Shown: positions 40,948 through 50,294, counted from the first letter of the stretch. The stretch: 64,000 bases of DNA from Acinetobacter tianfuensis (GCF_003611465.1 NZ_RAXV01000001.1:240087-304086), one strand, 5' to 3'. Program-made: numbers and translations. The notes: a model not told the origin generated them from the sequence alone.

Positions 40948-41023
40948 TGGCTCTCCCACCTGGGCTCGAACCAGGGACCTGCGGATTAACAGTCCGTCGC
41001 TCTACCGACTGAGCTATGGGAGA
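40948..41023 (-). tRNA. tRNA-Asn (anticodon GTT)
   Basis: Read on the minus strand it is a 76-base cloverleaf: acceptor TCTCCCA/TGGGAGA, D arm GCTC-AGTCGGTA-GAGC, anticodon stem ACGGA/TCCGC-type with loop CTGTTAA (anticodon GTT), T arm CCTGG-TTCGAGC-CCAGG, discriminator G and an encoded CCA. Confidence 0.97.
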
Positions 41024-41273
41024 ATCTGAAGCTGATTATAAGGGGATTTATAAGAGGGTCAAGTAAAAACTGTCATGTTTCTATCATTTTTAATCTATAT
41101 GCTTTTTATTTAGACAAAGAGGTGTCAAATAGCAAAATTAGTTTGGCTGCACCTTGTAAATTGAAATTTCACTTGATAGTCTGAATTTAACAACAGAATG
41201 TTCAGGCTTAAGCCCGAACAGTGTGGATTTAAACCAACTTGCCAGCACTAAATGGCTAAACAGGAGAAAGCGA

Positions 41274-41717
41274 ATGAATACGCTTACTATTTCTCAATTG
41301 TTCTCAAATTTCAAACTATATCAAGATCAGTATCTTTCTATCTTAGATGATCCAGAACGCTACTATACGCCTGTGGCTGATGCATATGTACAGATCTGGC
41401 CTGCAGCACCGCAGCAGTTATTTTTAGGTGATTTATTGCAGTTGTGGCTGGGTGATAAATGGGTTGTGAATACTGAAAAGGCACCATTAATTAATTCAGT
41501 TTTCCGTGCTAAAGCGGATTTAAAGCCTCAATTTAACCGTTTTGTTTTTGCGATAGAAGGGAATTTGCTGACAGGGCAAAATAAAGCAAATGCATGGTTG
41601 AATGATGCGGCGCAGTCAGAATTGACTTCAGTGAATTCACTGTTTCAATTTTATTGTATTTGGAAAAGCCTTAATCGCCCGCAGGTGAAATTGGATACGC
41701 TGCAGCGTGTTGTTTAG
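41274..41717 (+). CDS. Conserved protein of unknown function, 147 residues
   Basis: A small soluble protein that I do not recognise. It reads MNTLTISQLFSNFKLYQDQ, then YYTPVADAYVQIWPAAPQQLFLGDLLQLWLGDKW and, near the end, LFQFYCIWKSLNRPQVKLD; it is rich in aromatic residues, with no signal or membrane segment. The start at 41274 is well supported by AGGAGAA 6 bases upstream; the frame extends 51 bases further to a GTG without a site. A 11-base-arm hairpin follows the stop. It is probably a genus-level core gene. Confidence 0.75.
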   Translation: MNTLTISQLFSNFKLYQDQYLSILDDPERYYTPVADAYVQIWPAAPQQLFLGDLLQLWLGDKWVVNTEKAPLINSVFRAKADLKPQFNRFVFAIEGNLLTGQNKANAWLNDAAQSELTSVNSLFQFYCIWKSLNRPQVKLDTLQRVV

Positions 41718-41742
41718 CAATCTATTTAAGTTTTAGTGTGAA

Positions 41743-41777
41743 GCCAGACAGAATTTTACAGTAAACTTCTGTCTGGC
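41743..41777. terminator. Bidirectional hairpin between convergent genes
   Basis: GCCAGACAGAA (41743-41753) pairs with TTCTGTCTGGC (41767-41777). It separates the unknown + strand gene from the minus-strand thioesterase gene. U tracts are weak. Confidence 0.6.
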
Positions 41778-41787
41778 AGCACTGTTT

Positions 41788-42222
41788 TTAAGGGCGGATA
41801 ATCATGCAGGTTGCTGTCGCATGAGCATATAGCTTGCCATCTTCATCAATAATTTTTCCCTCGGATATACCTAAATTTTTACTGATATTAATCAGTGTGC
41901 CCACAGCTAAAAGTTCTTTGTTCTGCGGGATGGGGCGGCACATTTTAATATTTAGATCAATGGTGCCATAACCTACGCCAGCTTCAAGCATGCTGTGTAC
42001 AGCGCAGCCTGTGACGGAATCCAGCACTGTCGCTGCAAAACCGCCATGGACGCCGCCAAGCGGGTTCAAATGGCGTTGGTCTGCTTTGGCCTTAAAGCTG
42101 ATATTGCCCTCAGATACTTCAAATGGCTGCATAGGAATAGTCTCGCTAATGCTTGCGGGCGGAATTTTCCCAGCGCACATGGCTTGAAGCAGCTGCAGTC
42201 CGGTCATTTCTTTGGGATTCAT
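41788..42222 (-). CDS. PaaI-family hotdog thioesterase
   Basis: 144 residues with the hotdog core LNPLGGVHGGFAATVLDSVTGCAVHSML; HGG before the central helix is the PaaI signature, and the Asp in VLDSVTG is the expected catalytic residue. TIDLNIKMCRPIP forms the next strand. The substrate is unknown. The start at 42222 is preferred because AAAGGA lies about 7 bases upstream on the minus strand; the 40 residues before it in the open frame are Lys/Phe-rich and unlike the family. Confidence 0.87.
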   Translation of the reverse strand: MNPKEMTGLQLLQAMCAGKIPPASISETIPMQPFEVSEGNISFKAKADQRHLNPLGGVHGGFAATVLDSVTGCAVHSMLEAGVGYGTIDLNIKMCRPIPQNKELLAVGTLINISKNLGISEGKIIDEDGKLYAHATATCMIIRP

Positions 42223-42478
42223 GATATTGTCCTTTTTATATTTTTGAGTTCCTTTTTGGAACTTGATTATTAATAAAACAAAAAAATGTTTGCGCGTCAA
42301 TTCTTTAAGGTAAATGAAAAACTTATTTTTTATTAGATACACAATTCATCACATACTGCTTGGTGTATGTTGTAGCTAGGAGGAGGATGTTAGAAACTGG
42401 TTTATTGATTGAATGCTTTTATGCTGTATTTATATTGACCGTATATAAAAAATTGCAGCTTATGAAAGCTGTATGCAT

Positions 42479-42507
42479 AAAAAACCCGCGAATTTCGCGG
42501 GTTTTTT
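42479..42507. terminator. Terminator of aspC
   Basis: AAAAAACCCGCGAA/TTCGCGGGTTTTTT, a perfect hairpin just after the minus-strand aspC stop. It also follows the spacer upstream of the thioesterase gene. Confidence 0.85.
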
Positions 42508-42528
42508 AAATTTGATATTTAAATCAAA

Positions 42529-43755
42529 TTATTTTTCAGCAGCAATTGAAGCAATCGCAGCGTCTACGCCTTCGATTGAGTCAGCAGCTTTTTTGATACG
42601 CGCAAGTGCATCGACAAGTACTTCATCAGCAGTTGCATAAGAAATACGCATGTAGCCGCCTAGACCGAATGCATCACCAGGAACAACTGCAACACCAGTT
42701 TCTTCCAATAACCATGCAGAGAATTCTGTACAAGATTTTAAGCCTTTTGCACGAATTAATGGACGGATGTTTGCATATGCATAGAATGCGCCGTCAGCTG
42801 GAAGGCAAGTAATGCCGTTGATGTCATTCAAGCCTTTTACGACTAAGTCGTGACGGCGTTTAAATGCTTCAATCATTGGCTCAAGTACATCTTGTGGGCC
42901 ATTCAATGCAGCTTCAGCAGCAACTTGTGAAATAGAAGTTGGGTTTGAAGTTGATTGAGACTGAATTTTTTTCATTGCGCCAATAAGCTTAGCAGGACCC
43001 GCTGCATAGCCAATACGCCAGCCAGTCATTGCGTATGCTTTAGACACGCCGTTAAGAACGATAGTGCGGTCATAAAGATCTGGAGCAACAGTTGCAATGT
43101 TGTAGAACTCATCATCCCAGCGGATTGGCTCATACATATCATCAGAAGCGATATAAACTTCTGGATATTTGCGTAATACTTCTGCTAAAGCTTCTAATTC
43201 AGCTTTAGTGTAGATCATGCCAGTCGGGTTAGACGGGCTGTTTAATACCACTAAGCGAGTTTTGTCAGTGATTGCTGCTTCTAATTGTTCTGGAGTAATT
43301 TTGAAGCGCTGTTCTTCACCGCATTTCACGATTACAGGCACGCCTTCAGCGATGATCACCATATCTGGGTAGCTTACCCAGAAAGGAGCAGGAATAATCA
43401 CTTCATCGCCTTTGTTTAACAAAGCAAGCGCTAAGTTGAAGAATGACTGCTTACCACCGCAAGAAACCAAGATTTGGTTTGCTGCATAGTCAAGGTTATT
43501 GTCGCGTTTGAATTTCGCGATAATTGCTTTTTTAAGGCCTGGAGTACCGTCAACAGCTGTATATTTTGTGAAGCCATTGTTAATCGCTGCAATTGCTGCA
43601 TCTTTGATGTGTTGCGGTGTGTCGAAATCAGGTTCGCCAGCGCCCAAACCAATAACGTTTTTACCCGCAGCTTTCAATTCAGCTGCTTTGTTCGTTACAG
43701 CAAGAGTTGGGGACGGTTTGATGGCATTTACACGATCAGAGAGACGTACGTCCAC
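42529..43755 (-). CDS. aspC: PLP-dependent aspartate/aromatic aminotransferase (class I)
   Basis: A 408-residue class I aminotransferase of the AspC-Ib type, making aspartate from oxaloacetate and glutamate. Motifs: VIGLGAGEPDFDTPQHI, CGGKQSFFNLALALL, LNSPSNPTGMIYTKAELEAL and the PLP lysine in LNGVSKAYAMTGWRIGYAAGP; C-terminal RISYATADEVLVDAL. Strong codon bias suggests high expression. The start gives MDVRLSDRVNAIKPSPTLA, typical for the family, with AAGGAAT upstream. Confidence 0.93.
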   Translation of the reverse strand: MDVRLSDRVNAIKPSPTLAVTNKAAELKAAGKNVIGLGAGEPDFDTPQHIKDAAIAAINNGFTKYTAVDGTPGLKKAIIAKFKRDNNLDYAANQILVSCGGKQSFFNLALALLNKGDEVIIPAPFWVSYPDMVIIAEGVPVIVKCGEEQRFKITPEQLEAAITDKTRLVVLNSPSNPTGMIYTKAELEALAEVLRKYPEVYIASDDMYEPIRWDDEFYNIATVAPDLYDRTIVLNGVSKAYAMTGWRIGYAAGPAKLIGAMKKIQSQSTSNPTSISQVAAEAALNGPQDVLEPMIEAFKRRHDLVVKGLNDINGITCLPADGAFYAYANIRPLIRAKGLKSCTEFSAWLLEETGVAVVPGDAFGLGGYMRISYATADEVLVDALARIKKAADSIEGVDAAIASIAAEK

Positions 43756-43971
43756 GGCAGTATTCCTTCTTATAGGGATTAAAAATTAAAAAGCACAGTA
43801 TTTTAGCCTAAAATGGCGCATAAAGGGGAGAATGAATTCTGCCAATCTTCAAAAAAGCGCAGCTTAAGGGCGGCTTTTCTTTATTTGCGCTGGAAAAAAG
43901 GATAGATGGGCTGCGCATATATTTATAAATGTGATGATTGTTTAGAGTTTGATAAAATAAATCTTATGAAT

Positions 43972-43998
43972 AAAAAAGCTGCCTTAGGCAGCTTTTTT
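43972..43998 (-). terminator. Terminator of map
   Basis: AAAAAAGCTGCC/GGCAGCTTTTTT hairpin, 17 bases after the minus-strand map stop. Confidence 0.88.
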
Positions 43999-44014
43999 AA
44001 TGTTTTCTTAAGGC

Positions 44015-44842
44015 TTATTGCTGGAAGCGTGATAAGTCTTCTTCTGGACGTGCAGTTAATACTTCAACACCATTTTTTGTCACTAGAAGCGTGTGTTCAT
44101 ACTGTGCAGACAAGCTATGGTCTTTAGTCACTACTGTCCATTTGTCGCCAAGCAGTTTAGTCTTCCAGTCGCCGCCGTTTACCATTGGCTCAATGGTAAA
44201 GGTCATGCCTTCTTCTAAAATCATGCCTGAGTTGCCTTGACCATAGTGAAGCACTTGCGGTTCGTCATGGAAAACAGTGCCAATCCCGTGACCGCAATAT
44301 TCACGCACAACGCCAAAACGTTCAGATTCAACATATTTTTGAATTGCATAGCCAATATCGCCAATTGTTGAGCCTGGTTTAACAGTTTCGATGCCGCGGT
44401 ACATGGCTTCTTGTGCAACTTTACATAAACGATTTGCGAGAATAGAGGTTTCACCGCCAACGATGTACATCATATTGGTGTCACCATGGTAACCGTCTTT
44501 AATCACAGTCACATCAATATTTAAGATGTCGCCTTTTTTAAGTACTTTAGATTCCGATGGAATGCCGTGGCATACAACATGGTTAACAGATGTGCAGATT
44601 ACGTGCTGGAAAGCCGGACGGCCAGGGGCAGCGCCATAACCTAAACATGCAGGAATCGCATCCTGTTTGTTAACAATATAGTCATGACAAATCGTATCAA
44701 GCTCTAAGGTTGTCACACCTGGAACAATATGCGGTTTGATCATATCCAAAACTTCTGCTGCCAGCCGGCCAGCCACACGCATTTTTTCAATTTCGTCTGG
44801 AGTTTTAATTAAACGGCGGGGAGCTTCGTAAGTACTGTTCAT
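44015..44842 (-). CDS. map: Methionine aminopeptidase type I
   Basis: Removes the initiator Met from nascent proteins. The 275 residues carry the five metal ligands: two Asp in LNIDVTVIKDGYHGDTNMMY, His in GHGIGTVFHDEP, Glu in TFTIEPMVNGG and Glu in SAQYEHTLLVT. CLGYGAAPGRPAFQHVICTSVNHVVCHGIPS is the usual substrate-pocket region. It is transcribed divergently from rpsB, the arrangement found in most gamma-proteobacteria. Confidence 0.97.
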   Translation of the reverse strand: MNSTYEAPRRLIKTPDEIEKMRVAGRLAAEVLDMIKPHIVPGVTTLELDTICHDYIVNKQDAIPACLGYGAAPGRPAFQHVICTSVNHVVCHGIPSESKVLKKGDILNIDVTVIKDGYHGDTNMMYIVGGETSILANRLCKVAQEAMYRGIETVKPGSTIGDIGYAIQKYVESERFGVVREYCGHGIGTVFHDEPQVLHYGQGNSGMILEEGMTFTIEPMVNGGDWKTKLLGDKWTVVTKDHSLSAQYEHTLLVTKNGVEVLTARPEEDLSRFQQ

Positions 44843-44857
44843 GATCTTTAAAAACTT

Positions 44858-44887
44858 TTGGAAATTTGTATGTGACTATGGTATAAA
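44858..44887 (+). promoter_or_regulatory. Promoter of rpsB-tsf
   Basis: -35 TTGGAA (44858-44863) and -10 TATAAA (44882-44887), separated by 18 bases and followed by TAGCCGCCC, a typical GC-rich discriminator of growth-controlled genes. It predicts a leader of about 155 bases before rpsB. Confidence 0.6.
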
Positions 44888-44960
44888 TAGCCGCCCATTT
44901 TATCAAATGCTTTTTCGTGAATATCTTTCACGGGCTTTGTGCGATGGGGCAATAAAATCC

Positions 44961-45030
44961 GCACATATATCGACACATTTCTCTGGGTGCCCGCAAGGGT
45001 GGAGAATGCGGATATATGGAGGCCTAACCC
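44961..45030 (+). promoter_or_regulatory. Structured rpsB leader, probable S2 autoregulatory site
   Basis: The transcript can fold into a long hairpin. ATATATC (44965-44971) pairs with GATATAT (45011-45017), CATTTCTC (44976-44983) pairs with GAGAATG (45002-45008), and at the tip GCCC-GCAA-GGGT forms a stem with a GNRA loop. The rpsB leader of gamma-proteobacteria is known to bind S2 and repress rpsB-tsf; the position and shape here fit that role, but I cannot align it to the known motif. Confidence 0.5.
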
Positions 45031-45049
45031 AAACTTTAAGGTAAAGAAA

Positions 45050-45796
45050 ATGGCAGATTACAACGTAAGCATGCGCGACCTACTTACTGCAGGCGCTCAC
45101 TTCGGTCACCAAACACGTTTTTGGAATCCAAAAATGCGCGACTACATCTTTGGCGCGCGCAACAAAATTCACATCATCAACCTTGAGCACACTGTTCCTG
45201 CGTTAAATGATGCTTTGAACTTTGCTAACAACTTGGCTAGCAAAAAGAACAAAGTTTTGTTCGTTGGTACAAAACGTGCAGCTTCTGCAATCATCCGTGA
45301 ACAAGCTCAACGCGCTGGTCAGCCATATGTAGACCACCGCTGGTTAGGCGGTATGTTGACTAACTGGAAAACTCTTCGTCAGTCAATCAGCCGTTTAAAA
45401 GACCTTCAAACTCAATCTACTGACGGTACTTTCGCTAAGCTTACTAAACGTGAAGCTCTAGAGCGTACTCGTGAGATGGAAAAACTTGAACGCGCTCTTG
45501 GCGGCGTTAAGAACATGGGTGGTTTACCTGACGCATTATTCGTAATCGACGTTGATCACGAAGCAATTGCAATTAAAGAAGCTAAAAACCTTGGTATTCC
45601 TGTAATCGGTATCGTTGATACAAACTCTAACCCAGACAACGTGGACTACGTTATTCCTGGTAACGACGATGCGATCCGTGCAGTTACTCTTTATGCTTCT
45701 GCTATGGCTGACGCGATTCTTGCTGGTAAAGAATATGCTCAATCACAAGCAAATGCACAAGCTAAAGGCGAAGAAGCTCCTGCTTCTGAGGCTTAA
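45050..45796 (+). CDS. rpsB: 30S ribosomal protein S2
   Basis: Ribosomal protein S2, 248 residues: [113 protein letters not shown]. The open frame reaches upstream through the leader hairpin to 44939, but ATG 45050 with TAAGGT before it gives the exact family N-terminus. It is followed by tsf after a 141-base spacer that contains a hairpin. Confidence 0.98.
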   Translation: MADYNVSMRDLLTAGAHFGHQTRFWNPKMRDYIFGARNKIHIINLEHTVPALNDALNFANNLASKKNKVLFVGTKRAASAIIREQAQRAGQPYVDHRWLGGMLTNWKTLRQSISRLKDLQTQSTDGTFAKLTKREALERTREMEKLERALGGVKNMGGLPDALFVIDVDHEAIAIKEAKNLGIPVIGIVDTNSNPDNVDYVIPGNDDAIRAVTLYASAMADAILAGKEYAQSQANAQAKGEEAPASEA

Positions 45797-45864
45797 TGCG
45801 TTTGACGCGAGCTTGTCATTTTTGCACCATGTAATGGTGGCAAAGTAAGCGTTATGTATGCAGG

Positions 45865-45889
45865 CGGCCCATGAGATACCTCTGGGCCG
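45865..45889 (+). terminator. Hairpin between rpsB and tsf (possible partial terminator)
   Basis: CGGCCCA (45865-45871) pairs with TGGGCCG (45883-45889), and GAG/CTC extends the stem inside. The T content after it is modest (TTTCTGTTCT), so partial termination or RNA processing that sets the S2 to EF-Ts ratio is more likely than a full stop. Confidence 0.5.
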
Positions 45890-45937
45890 TTTCTGTTCTA
45901 AAAAGAATTCATTTTCTACCGAATTTAGGAGATTCAC

Positions 45938-46816
45938 ATGACTGCTATTACTGCAAGCATGGTTAAAGAACTGCGCGACCGTACTGGTTTGGCAATGATG
46001 GAATGCAAAAAAGCGTTGACAGAAGCTGGCGGCGACATCGAACTAGCAATTGACAACCTTCGTAAATCAGGCCAAGCAAAAGCTGCTAAAAAAGCAGGCA
46101 ATATTGCTGCTGACGGCGCGATTACTATTGTTAAAGAAGGCAATAAAGCGCTTCTTTTAGAAGTTAACTGCCAAACTGACTTCGTTGCTAAAGACGAAAA
46201 CTTTGCTGGTTTCTCTGCTAAAGTTGCTGCTGCTGCTCTTGCTGCTGGCGTAACTGATGCTGCTCAAATTGCTGAACTTAAATTAGAAGATGGCGCTACT
46301 GTTGAAGAAGCGCGTATTGCTCTAGTTCAAAAAATCGGTGAAAACATCCAAGTTCGCCGCGCAACAATCGTTGAAGGCGAAAATCTTGCTGTTTACAAAC
46401 ACGGTTTAAAAATCGGTGTTGTAGTTGCTTACGCTGGTGACGATGCTACTGGTAAAGGTATTGCAATGCACGTTGCTGCGTTCAATCCAGTTGCTGTTAC
46501 AGCTGAAGGCGTTTCTGCTGAGCTTATCGCGAAAGAGAAAGAAATTGCTGAAGCGAAAGCGATCGAATCTGGCAAGCCAGCAAACATCGTTGAGAAAATG
46601 GTTACTGGTTCAGTAGAGAAATACTTGAACGAAGTTGTTCTTGAGCGTCAAATGTACGTTATCGACAACGACAAGAAAGTAGCTGAAATTCTTAAATCAA
46701 CTGGTACTGCAGTTGCTCAATTCGTTCGCTTCGAAGTAGGTGAAGGTATTGAGAAGAAAGCAGAAATGAGCTTCGCTGATGAAGTTGCTGCTGCTCAGGC
46801 TGCTGCTGCTCAATAA
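45938..46816 (+). CDS. tsf: Elongation factor Ts
   Basis: Nucleotide exchange factor for EF-Tu, 292 residues. The N-terminal domain reads [37 protein letters not shown], and the core holds the EF-Tu contact [10 protein letters not shown]. Codon use is strongly biased, as expected for very high expression. TTAGGAG precedes the ATG. A terminator follows. Confidence 0.98.
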   Translation: MTAITASMVKELRDRTGLAMMECKKALTEAGGDIELAIDNLRKSGQAKAAKKAGNIAADGAITIVKEGNKALLLEVNCQTDFVAKDENFAGFSAKVAAAALAAGVTDAAQIAELKLEDGATVEEARIALVQKIGENIQVRRATIVEGENLAVYKHGLKIGVVVAYAGDDATGKGIAMHVAAFNPVAVTAEGVSAELIAKEKEIAEAKAIESGKPANIVEKMVTGSVEKYLNEVVLERQMYVIDNDKKVAEILKSTGTAVAQFVRFEVGEGIEKKAEMSFADEVAAAQAAAAQ

Positions 46817-46844
46817 TTTTTGCCTTTAGGCTAAAATTATGTGC

Positions 46845-46879
46845 AAAAAAAAGTCCCTTCATTGGGGCTTTTTTTTTAC
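46845..46879 (+). terminator. Rho-independent terminator of rpsB-tsf
   Basis: AAAAAAAAGTCCC and GGGGCTTTTTTTTT arms around a short loop, 28 bases after tsf. Confidence 0.88.
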
Positions 46880-47011
46880 CTGATTTTTAGGAAGTATTTG
46901 AGAGATTTATTAGGTTTGGGCTTCATGTTATTTGAGGATCACAAAACATATAAATATCAGCGGATTGTTTTCACCTACAATAATTTCAGATCATTGATAA
47001 ATACACAGATT

Positions 47012-47536
47012 ATGGCAAATAAAACAAATATAGGTATCGGTTCAGTCATTATCCTGTTAGCAGCGGCTTATCTGGGTTTGGATATTCAGCAAGACAAACT
47101 GCAGCCGCCGTCGTCACAAAGTTTAGCTCCGCATGAGCAGGCTTTTCAGCAGCATGCGGGTGATGAGAAATCAAATACTCCTGCAGCTTCTGATACGCAA
47201 AATAATGTTTCTATTATTCAGCAGGCTTTTGAACGTAAGCAAAGCAATGTTCAGGTACAGGCGGGTGGACGTGTAAAGGCTGTGCTGCAGGATGATAATG
47301 AAGGTTCGCGGCATCAAAAATTTATTTTACAGCTGCAAAACGGTCAAACGGTATTGGTTGCGCACAATATCGATTTAGCGCCTCGTATTGAAAATATACA
47401 AAAAGGTGACCGCGTAGAATTCTATGGTGAGTATGAATATTCAGCGCAGGGCGGTGTGATACATTGGACGCATCATGATCCGCAGCAGCGTCATGCGGAT
47501 GGCTGGCTAAAGCATGATGGGAAAATTTATCAGTAA
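47012..47536 (+). CDS. DUF3465 membrane-anchored protein
   Basis: 174 residues with an N-terminal membrane helix or uncleaved signal (IGIGSVIILLAAAYLGL, about 6-22), a polar linker, then a DUF3465 domain of the OB-fold type: QVQAGGRVKAVLQDDNEGSRHQKFILQLQNGQTVLVAHNIDLAPRIENIQKGDRVEFYGEYEYS and VIHWTHHDP near the end. The domain is common in gamma-proteobacteria and may bind nucleic acid or another ligand; function unknown. The frame is open further upstream to within the tsf terminator, so I place the start at ATG 47012. Confidence 0.82.
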   Translation: MANKTNIGIGSVIILLAAAYLGLDIQQDKLQPPSSQSLAPHEQAFQQHAGDEKSNTPAASDTQNNVSIIQQAFERKQSNVQVQAGGRVKAVLQDDNEGSRHQKFILQLQNGQTVLVAHNIDLAPRIENIQKGDRVEFYGEYEYSAQGGVIHWTHHDPQQRHADGWLKHDGKIYQ

Positions 47537-47632
47537 TCTTGCCATGATTGGATAAAACTCAATATAAGCAATTTTGTTCTATGCATGCATTGAAAAATAG
47601 CTATGTTAGGTGCTGATCAGACAGGAGCAGTC

Positions 47633-48472
47633 ATGCAAGAGAATAAAAGGCTTGAATTTGCAGATTATTGGCACGTTCAGGAGTTGGGCGGACTGGAATT
47701 GCTGAAAGCATCCTATCAGCAAACTCAGTTTTCAAAACATACGCATGAAGGTTATTGCATTGGTTTAATTGATGAAGGTGCTCAATCATTTTTAACCATG
47801 GGGAGTCAGCATATTGCCCCCAAAGGGGATATTATTCTGGTGAATGCGGATGAGGTGCATACCGGCTCTTCAGCTGTTGAGACTGGCTGGCGCTATCGGG
47901 CGATTTATCCGACTCCAGAAATGATGGGGGAAATTAGCGTCGGTTTTTTTAGAGAAACTGGCGCTGCCCCATGGTTTCCGCAAGCGGTGGTGCATGATGA
48001 GGGGCTGGCGCAGCAGCTGCATATGCTGTTTGACTTATTGCTGCAGCCTAAAAATGCATTATTTAAGCAAAGTTTATACCTTTCTACACTGGCCTATTTA
48101 TTTACTAAACATGCGCGGGAAAAACAAAATTTAAAATCATTACCTGAGGCGGAGCAAAAAATTCAGCTGATACAGGAGTTTTTGGCTGCAGAACCTGAAA
48201 AAGAGCATCAATTGGCTGATTTGGCGCAGATGGCGGGTTTAAGCCAGTGGCACTTATTGCGCCAATACAAAAAATATACAGGATTGCCGCCGCATGCTTG
48301 GCTGGTGCAATGCCGTTTGCGGAAATCGCTGAAGCTGCTGAAACAGGGCCAGGATATCGCTTTAACTGCACAGCTGTGCGGTTTTTCTGATCAAAGCCAC
48401 TTTACTCGGCATTTTAAAAAATCGCTGGGCTGTACGCCTGCGCAATACAGGCTTCATAAAAATTTTGCATAG
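47633..48472 (+). CDS. AraC-family transcriptional regulator
   Basis: 279 residues: an N-terminal cupin sensor domain (SKHTHEGYCIGLIDEGAQSFLTMGSQHIAPKGDIILVNADEVHTG, about 35-85) and a C-terminal AraC double helix-turn-helix (LADLAQMAGLSQWHLLRQYKKYTGLPPHAWLVQCRLRKSLKLLKQGQDIALTAQLCGFSDQSHFTRHFKKSLGCTPAQYR). The start at 47633 is chosen for its AGGAG 6 bases upstream; a start 30 bases earlier is possible. Such regulators often sit beside azlCD exporters and probably switch them on in response to an amino acid or similar ligand. Confidence 0.92.
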   Translation: MQENKRLEFADYWHVQELGGLELLKASYQQTQFSKHTHEGYCIGLIDEGAQSFLTMGSQHIAPKGDIILVNADEVHTGSSAVETGWRYRAIYPTPEMMGEISVGFFRETGAAPWFPQAVVHDEGLAQQLHMLFDLLLQPKNALFKQSLYLSTLAYLFTKHAREKQNLKSLPEAEQKIQLIQEFLAAEPEKEHQLADLAQMAGLSQWHLLRQYKKYTGLPPHAWLVQCRLRKSLKLLKQGQDIALTAQLCGFSDQSHFTRHFKKSLGCTPAQYRLHKNFA

Positions 48473-48629
48473 CTTTTTTTAGCATGGATCATTCTTCGAA
48501 TACAGCAGGTATGCGAAACGGTTTTATTTTCTTTACTTGCACTGTTTCTGCATACCGCAATTTTATTCAATCAATTCAGTGCATTTGGATTCATCCTTTT
48601 TAGAGATTGGAACTTGGGGCGAATCCGTA

Positions 48630-49334
48630 ATGATGAAAACATGGCCTTATTCAGCGCAAGGCACTCCGTCTTTAGGCTTTTGGCAGGGTGTGCAGGATAT
48701 GCTGCCCTTGTCTATTGCCGTCATTCCATGGGGGATTCTGGCTGGATCTGCAGCAGTCAATGCGGGATTAAGCTTAATGCAGGCGATTGGCATGTCTGCA
48801 TTTGTATTTGCGGGCGCCGCGCAGCTGGTCAGTTTGAGCATGCTGTCAGCAGGCGCATCTGCTGTCAGTATTGTACTCACCATATTTTTCTTAACCAGCC
48901 AGCATTTTATTTATGCACTGCATTTGAGAGATGAAGCGGTCAAATTGCCATTGGCAAAACGGCTCTGCTTTGGTTTTTTACTGACGGATGAGTTATATGC
49001 TACTGCTATGCTGAATGATCAGCGGCCTTATAAATATCTACTGGGGGCTGGACTGAGCTTTTATCTATGCTGGGTGGGCTGCAGTATTGCAGGGATTGGG
49101 CTGGCTGCAATGGTTCCAGATTTCAGCGCCTTTCACTTGGAATTTTCAATTATTGTTATCTTTTTGGTAATGGCTGTTGTCTTGCTAAATAACAGGCTGG
49201 CCATTGTTGGAGTCTGTGTGTCAGCGCTTTCAGCAGCTGTGTTTTCTTGGCTGAAATTGGAAGCGGCTATTGTGCTGGCAGGGCTGTGCGGCATGCTGGC
49301 TGCAGCATGGCTGGATTGGAAAGGGAGCCGATGA
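48630..49334 (+). CDS. azlC: AzlC-family branched-chain amino acid exporter subunit
   Basis: A 234-residue multi-spanning protein, larger subunit of an AzlCD-type exporter of branched-chain or related amino acids. It shows the family core FWQGVQDMLPLSIAVIPWGILAGSAAVNAGLSLMQAIGMSAFVFAGAAQLVSLSML and SQHFIYALHLRD. The open frame extends upstream to 48537, but the residues before MMKTWPYSAQ are not family-like, so I start at ATG 48630. Its end overlaps the azlD start. It lies 157 bases after the AraC gene, on the same strand. Confidence 0.9.
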   Translation: MMKTWPYSAQGTPSLGFWQGVQDMLPLSIAVIPWGILAGSAAVNAGLSLMQAIGMSAFVFAGAAQLVSLSMLSAGASAVSIVLTIFFLTSQHFIYALHLRDEAVKLPLAKRLCFGFLLTDELYATAMLNDQRPYKYLLGAGLSFYLCWVGCSIAGIGLAAMVPDFSAFHLEFSIIVIFLVMAVVLLNNRLAIVGVCVSALSAAVFSWLKLEAAIVLAGLCGMLAAAWLDWKGSR

Positions 49335-49651
49335 TGAGTTGGATATTGCTATTCAGCCTGACAGCGGTGACTTTTTTTAACCGCTACTTTTTTCTTGAGC
49401 CTAAAACAGCAATTAAATTGCCAGACTTTACCCTGCGGATGCTGAAATATGCGGCGCCGTGCCTGATGGTTTCCATTTCTACACCGATTGTCTTTTTCGA
49501 GCACAGTGAATGGAAAGGAATCATCAGCAACAGCTATTTTTATGGCGCTGTTTTTGCTGTTTTCGTGACTGCAATTACACGCAAAATGCTGATTAGCATT
49601 GCGCTGAGTTTGCTATTTTTTTATGTCATGATTTATTTTTTCGATTTTTAA
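49331..49651 (+). CDS. azlD: AzlD-family exporter small subunit
   Basis: A 106-residue membrane protein with three or four helices: WILLFSLTAVTFFNRYFFLEP, the hallmark LRMLKYAAPCLMVSISTPIVFF and two C-terminal helices. AzlD works as a pair with AzlC. Its ATG (49331 or the adjacent 49334) overlaps the azlC stop, so translation is coupled. Confidence 0.9.
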   Translation: MMSWILLFSLTAVTFFNRYFFLEPKTAIKLPDFTLRMLKYAAPCLMVSISTPIVFFEHSEWKGIISNSYFYGAVFAVFVTAITRKMLISIALSLLFFYVMIYFFDF

Positions 49652-49743
49652 AAATGAGATGAAAGTAATTCAAATAAGAGGGCGGATTTGATGAAAAAAG
49701 CTAAACGAAGAGCCTTTTTCATCTCTGCTGAAAAATTGGTCCT

Positions 49744-50187
49744 TTAAATGCTCGCCATTTGCGTTTTTTGGCGTGATTTCCAAAAATGCAGTGATTTGCT
49801 TAGATATGCATCTGCGCACCATAGCGGGCCAATCAGGAGGAATTGGAGATCTTTGAAGAATGAAGGCTTTTTCCCTTCAATTTTGTGGCCATAAAACTGT
49901 CCAATCCAAGCCAAAATAAACAAAGTGATATAGAGCCCAAAACTGCTTGGCAGGATGAAAATTAGCCATGCCATAAGAAGCGTAAGCGCTGCCATCGCAA
50001 TGGCTAAAACAACATCTAAGCGGGCATAAAAAATAAAAACCATTGCAAAGACTAATACTGCGAGCAGAGTGCTGAAATTTGCCAGAATACCGATAATTGA
50101 AAAATAAATTGCAGGGACACAGACCCAATGAATAATTTTATTGGTTCTATTTTGATGACTCTCACCATATTCTTCTATTGTTTTCAT
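49744..50187 (-). CDS. Mpo1-like (DUF962) membrane protein
   Basis: 147 residues with four membrane helices. The N-terminal motif YGESHQNRTNKIIHWVCVPAIYFSI and the later IGQFYGHKIEGKKPSFFKDLQFLLIGPLWCADAY match the DUF962 family that includes yeast Mpo1, an iron-dependent dioxygenase acting on 2-hydroxy fatty acids. The His residues in SHQNRTNKIIHW and GHKIEGKKP are the expected metal ligands. Start at ATG 50187: the longer frame would run into the terminator of rlpA at 50295-50319. Confidence 0.85.
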   Translation of the reverse strand: MKTIEEYGESHQNRTNKIIHWVCVPAIYFSIIGILANFSTLLAVLVFAMVFIFYARLDVVLAIAMAALTLLMAWLIFILPSSFGLYITLFILAWIGQFYGHKIEGKKPSFFKDLQFLLIGPLWCADAYLSKSLHFWKSRQKTQMASI

Positions 50188-50294
50188 TTTTGACTTTGAA
50201 CCGTGATTAAAAGCATATTCAAAATATAGAGCACATGAAGGAGGATGAACAGATGCAACTTTCAAAAAGGCCAAAACTAAGGTGATGAAAATAG

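Noticed and set aside
44939..45049. Upstream extension of the rpsB frame
   Set aside because: The frame is open, but it runs through the leader hairpin and S2 always begins at the [16 protein letters not shown] N-terminus at 45050.
46841..47011. Upstream extension of the DUF3465 frame
   Set aside because: It would begin within the tsf terminator and adds residues unrelated to the family.
49247..49330. Upstream extension of azlD
   Set aside because: It lies within azlC in another frame; the ATG at 49331/49334 gives the normal AzlD N-terminus.
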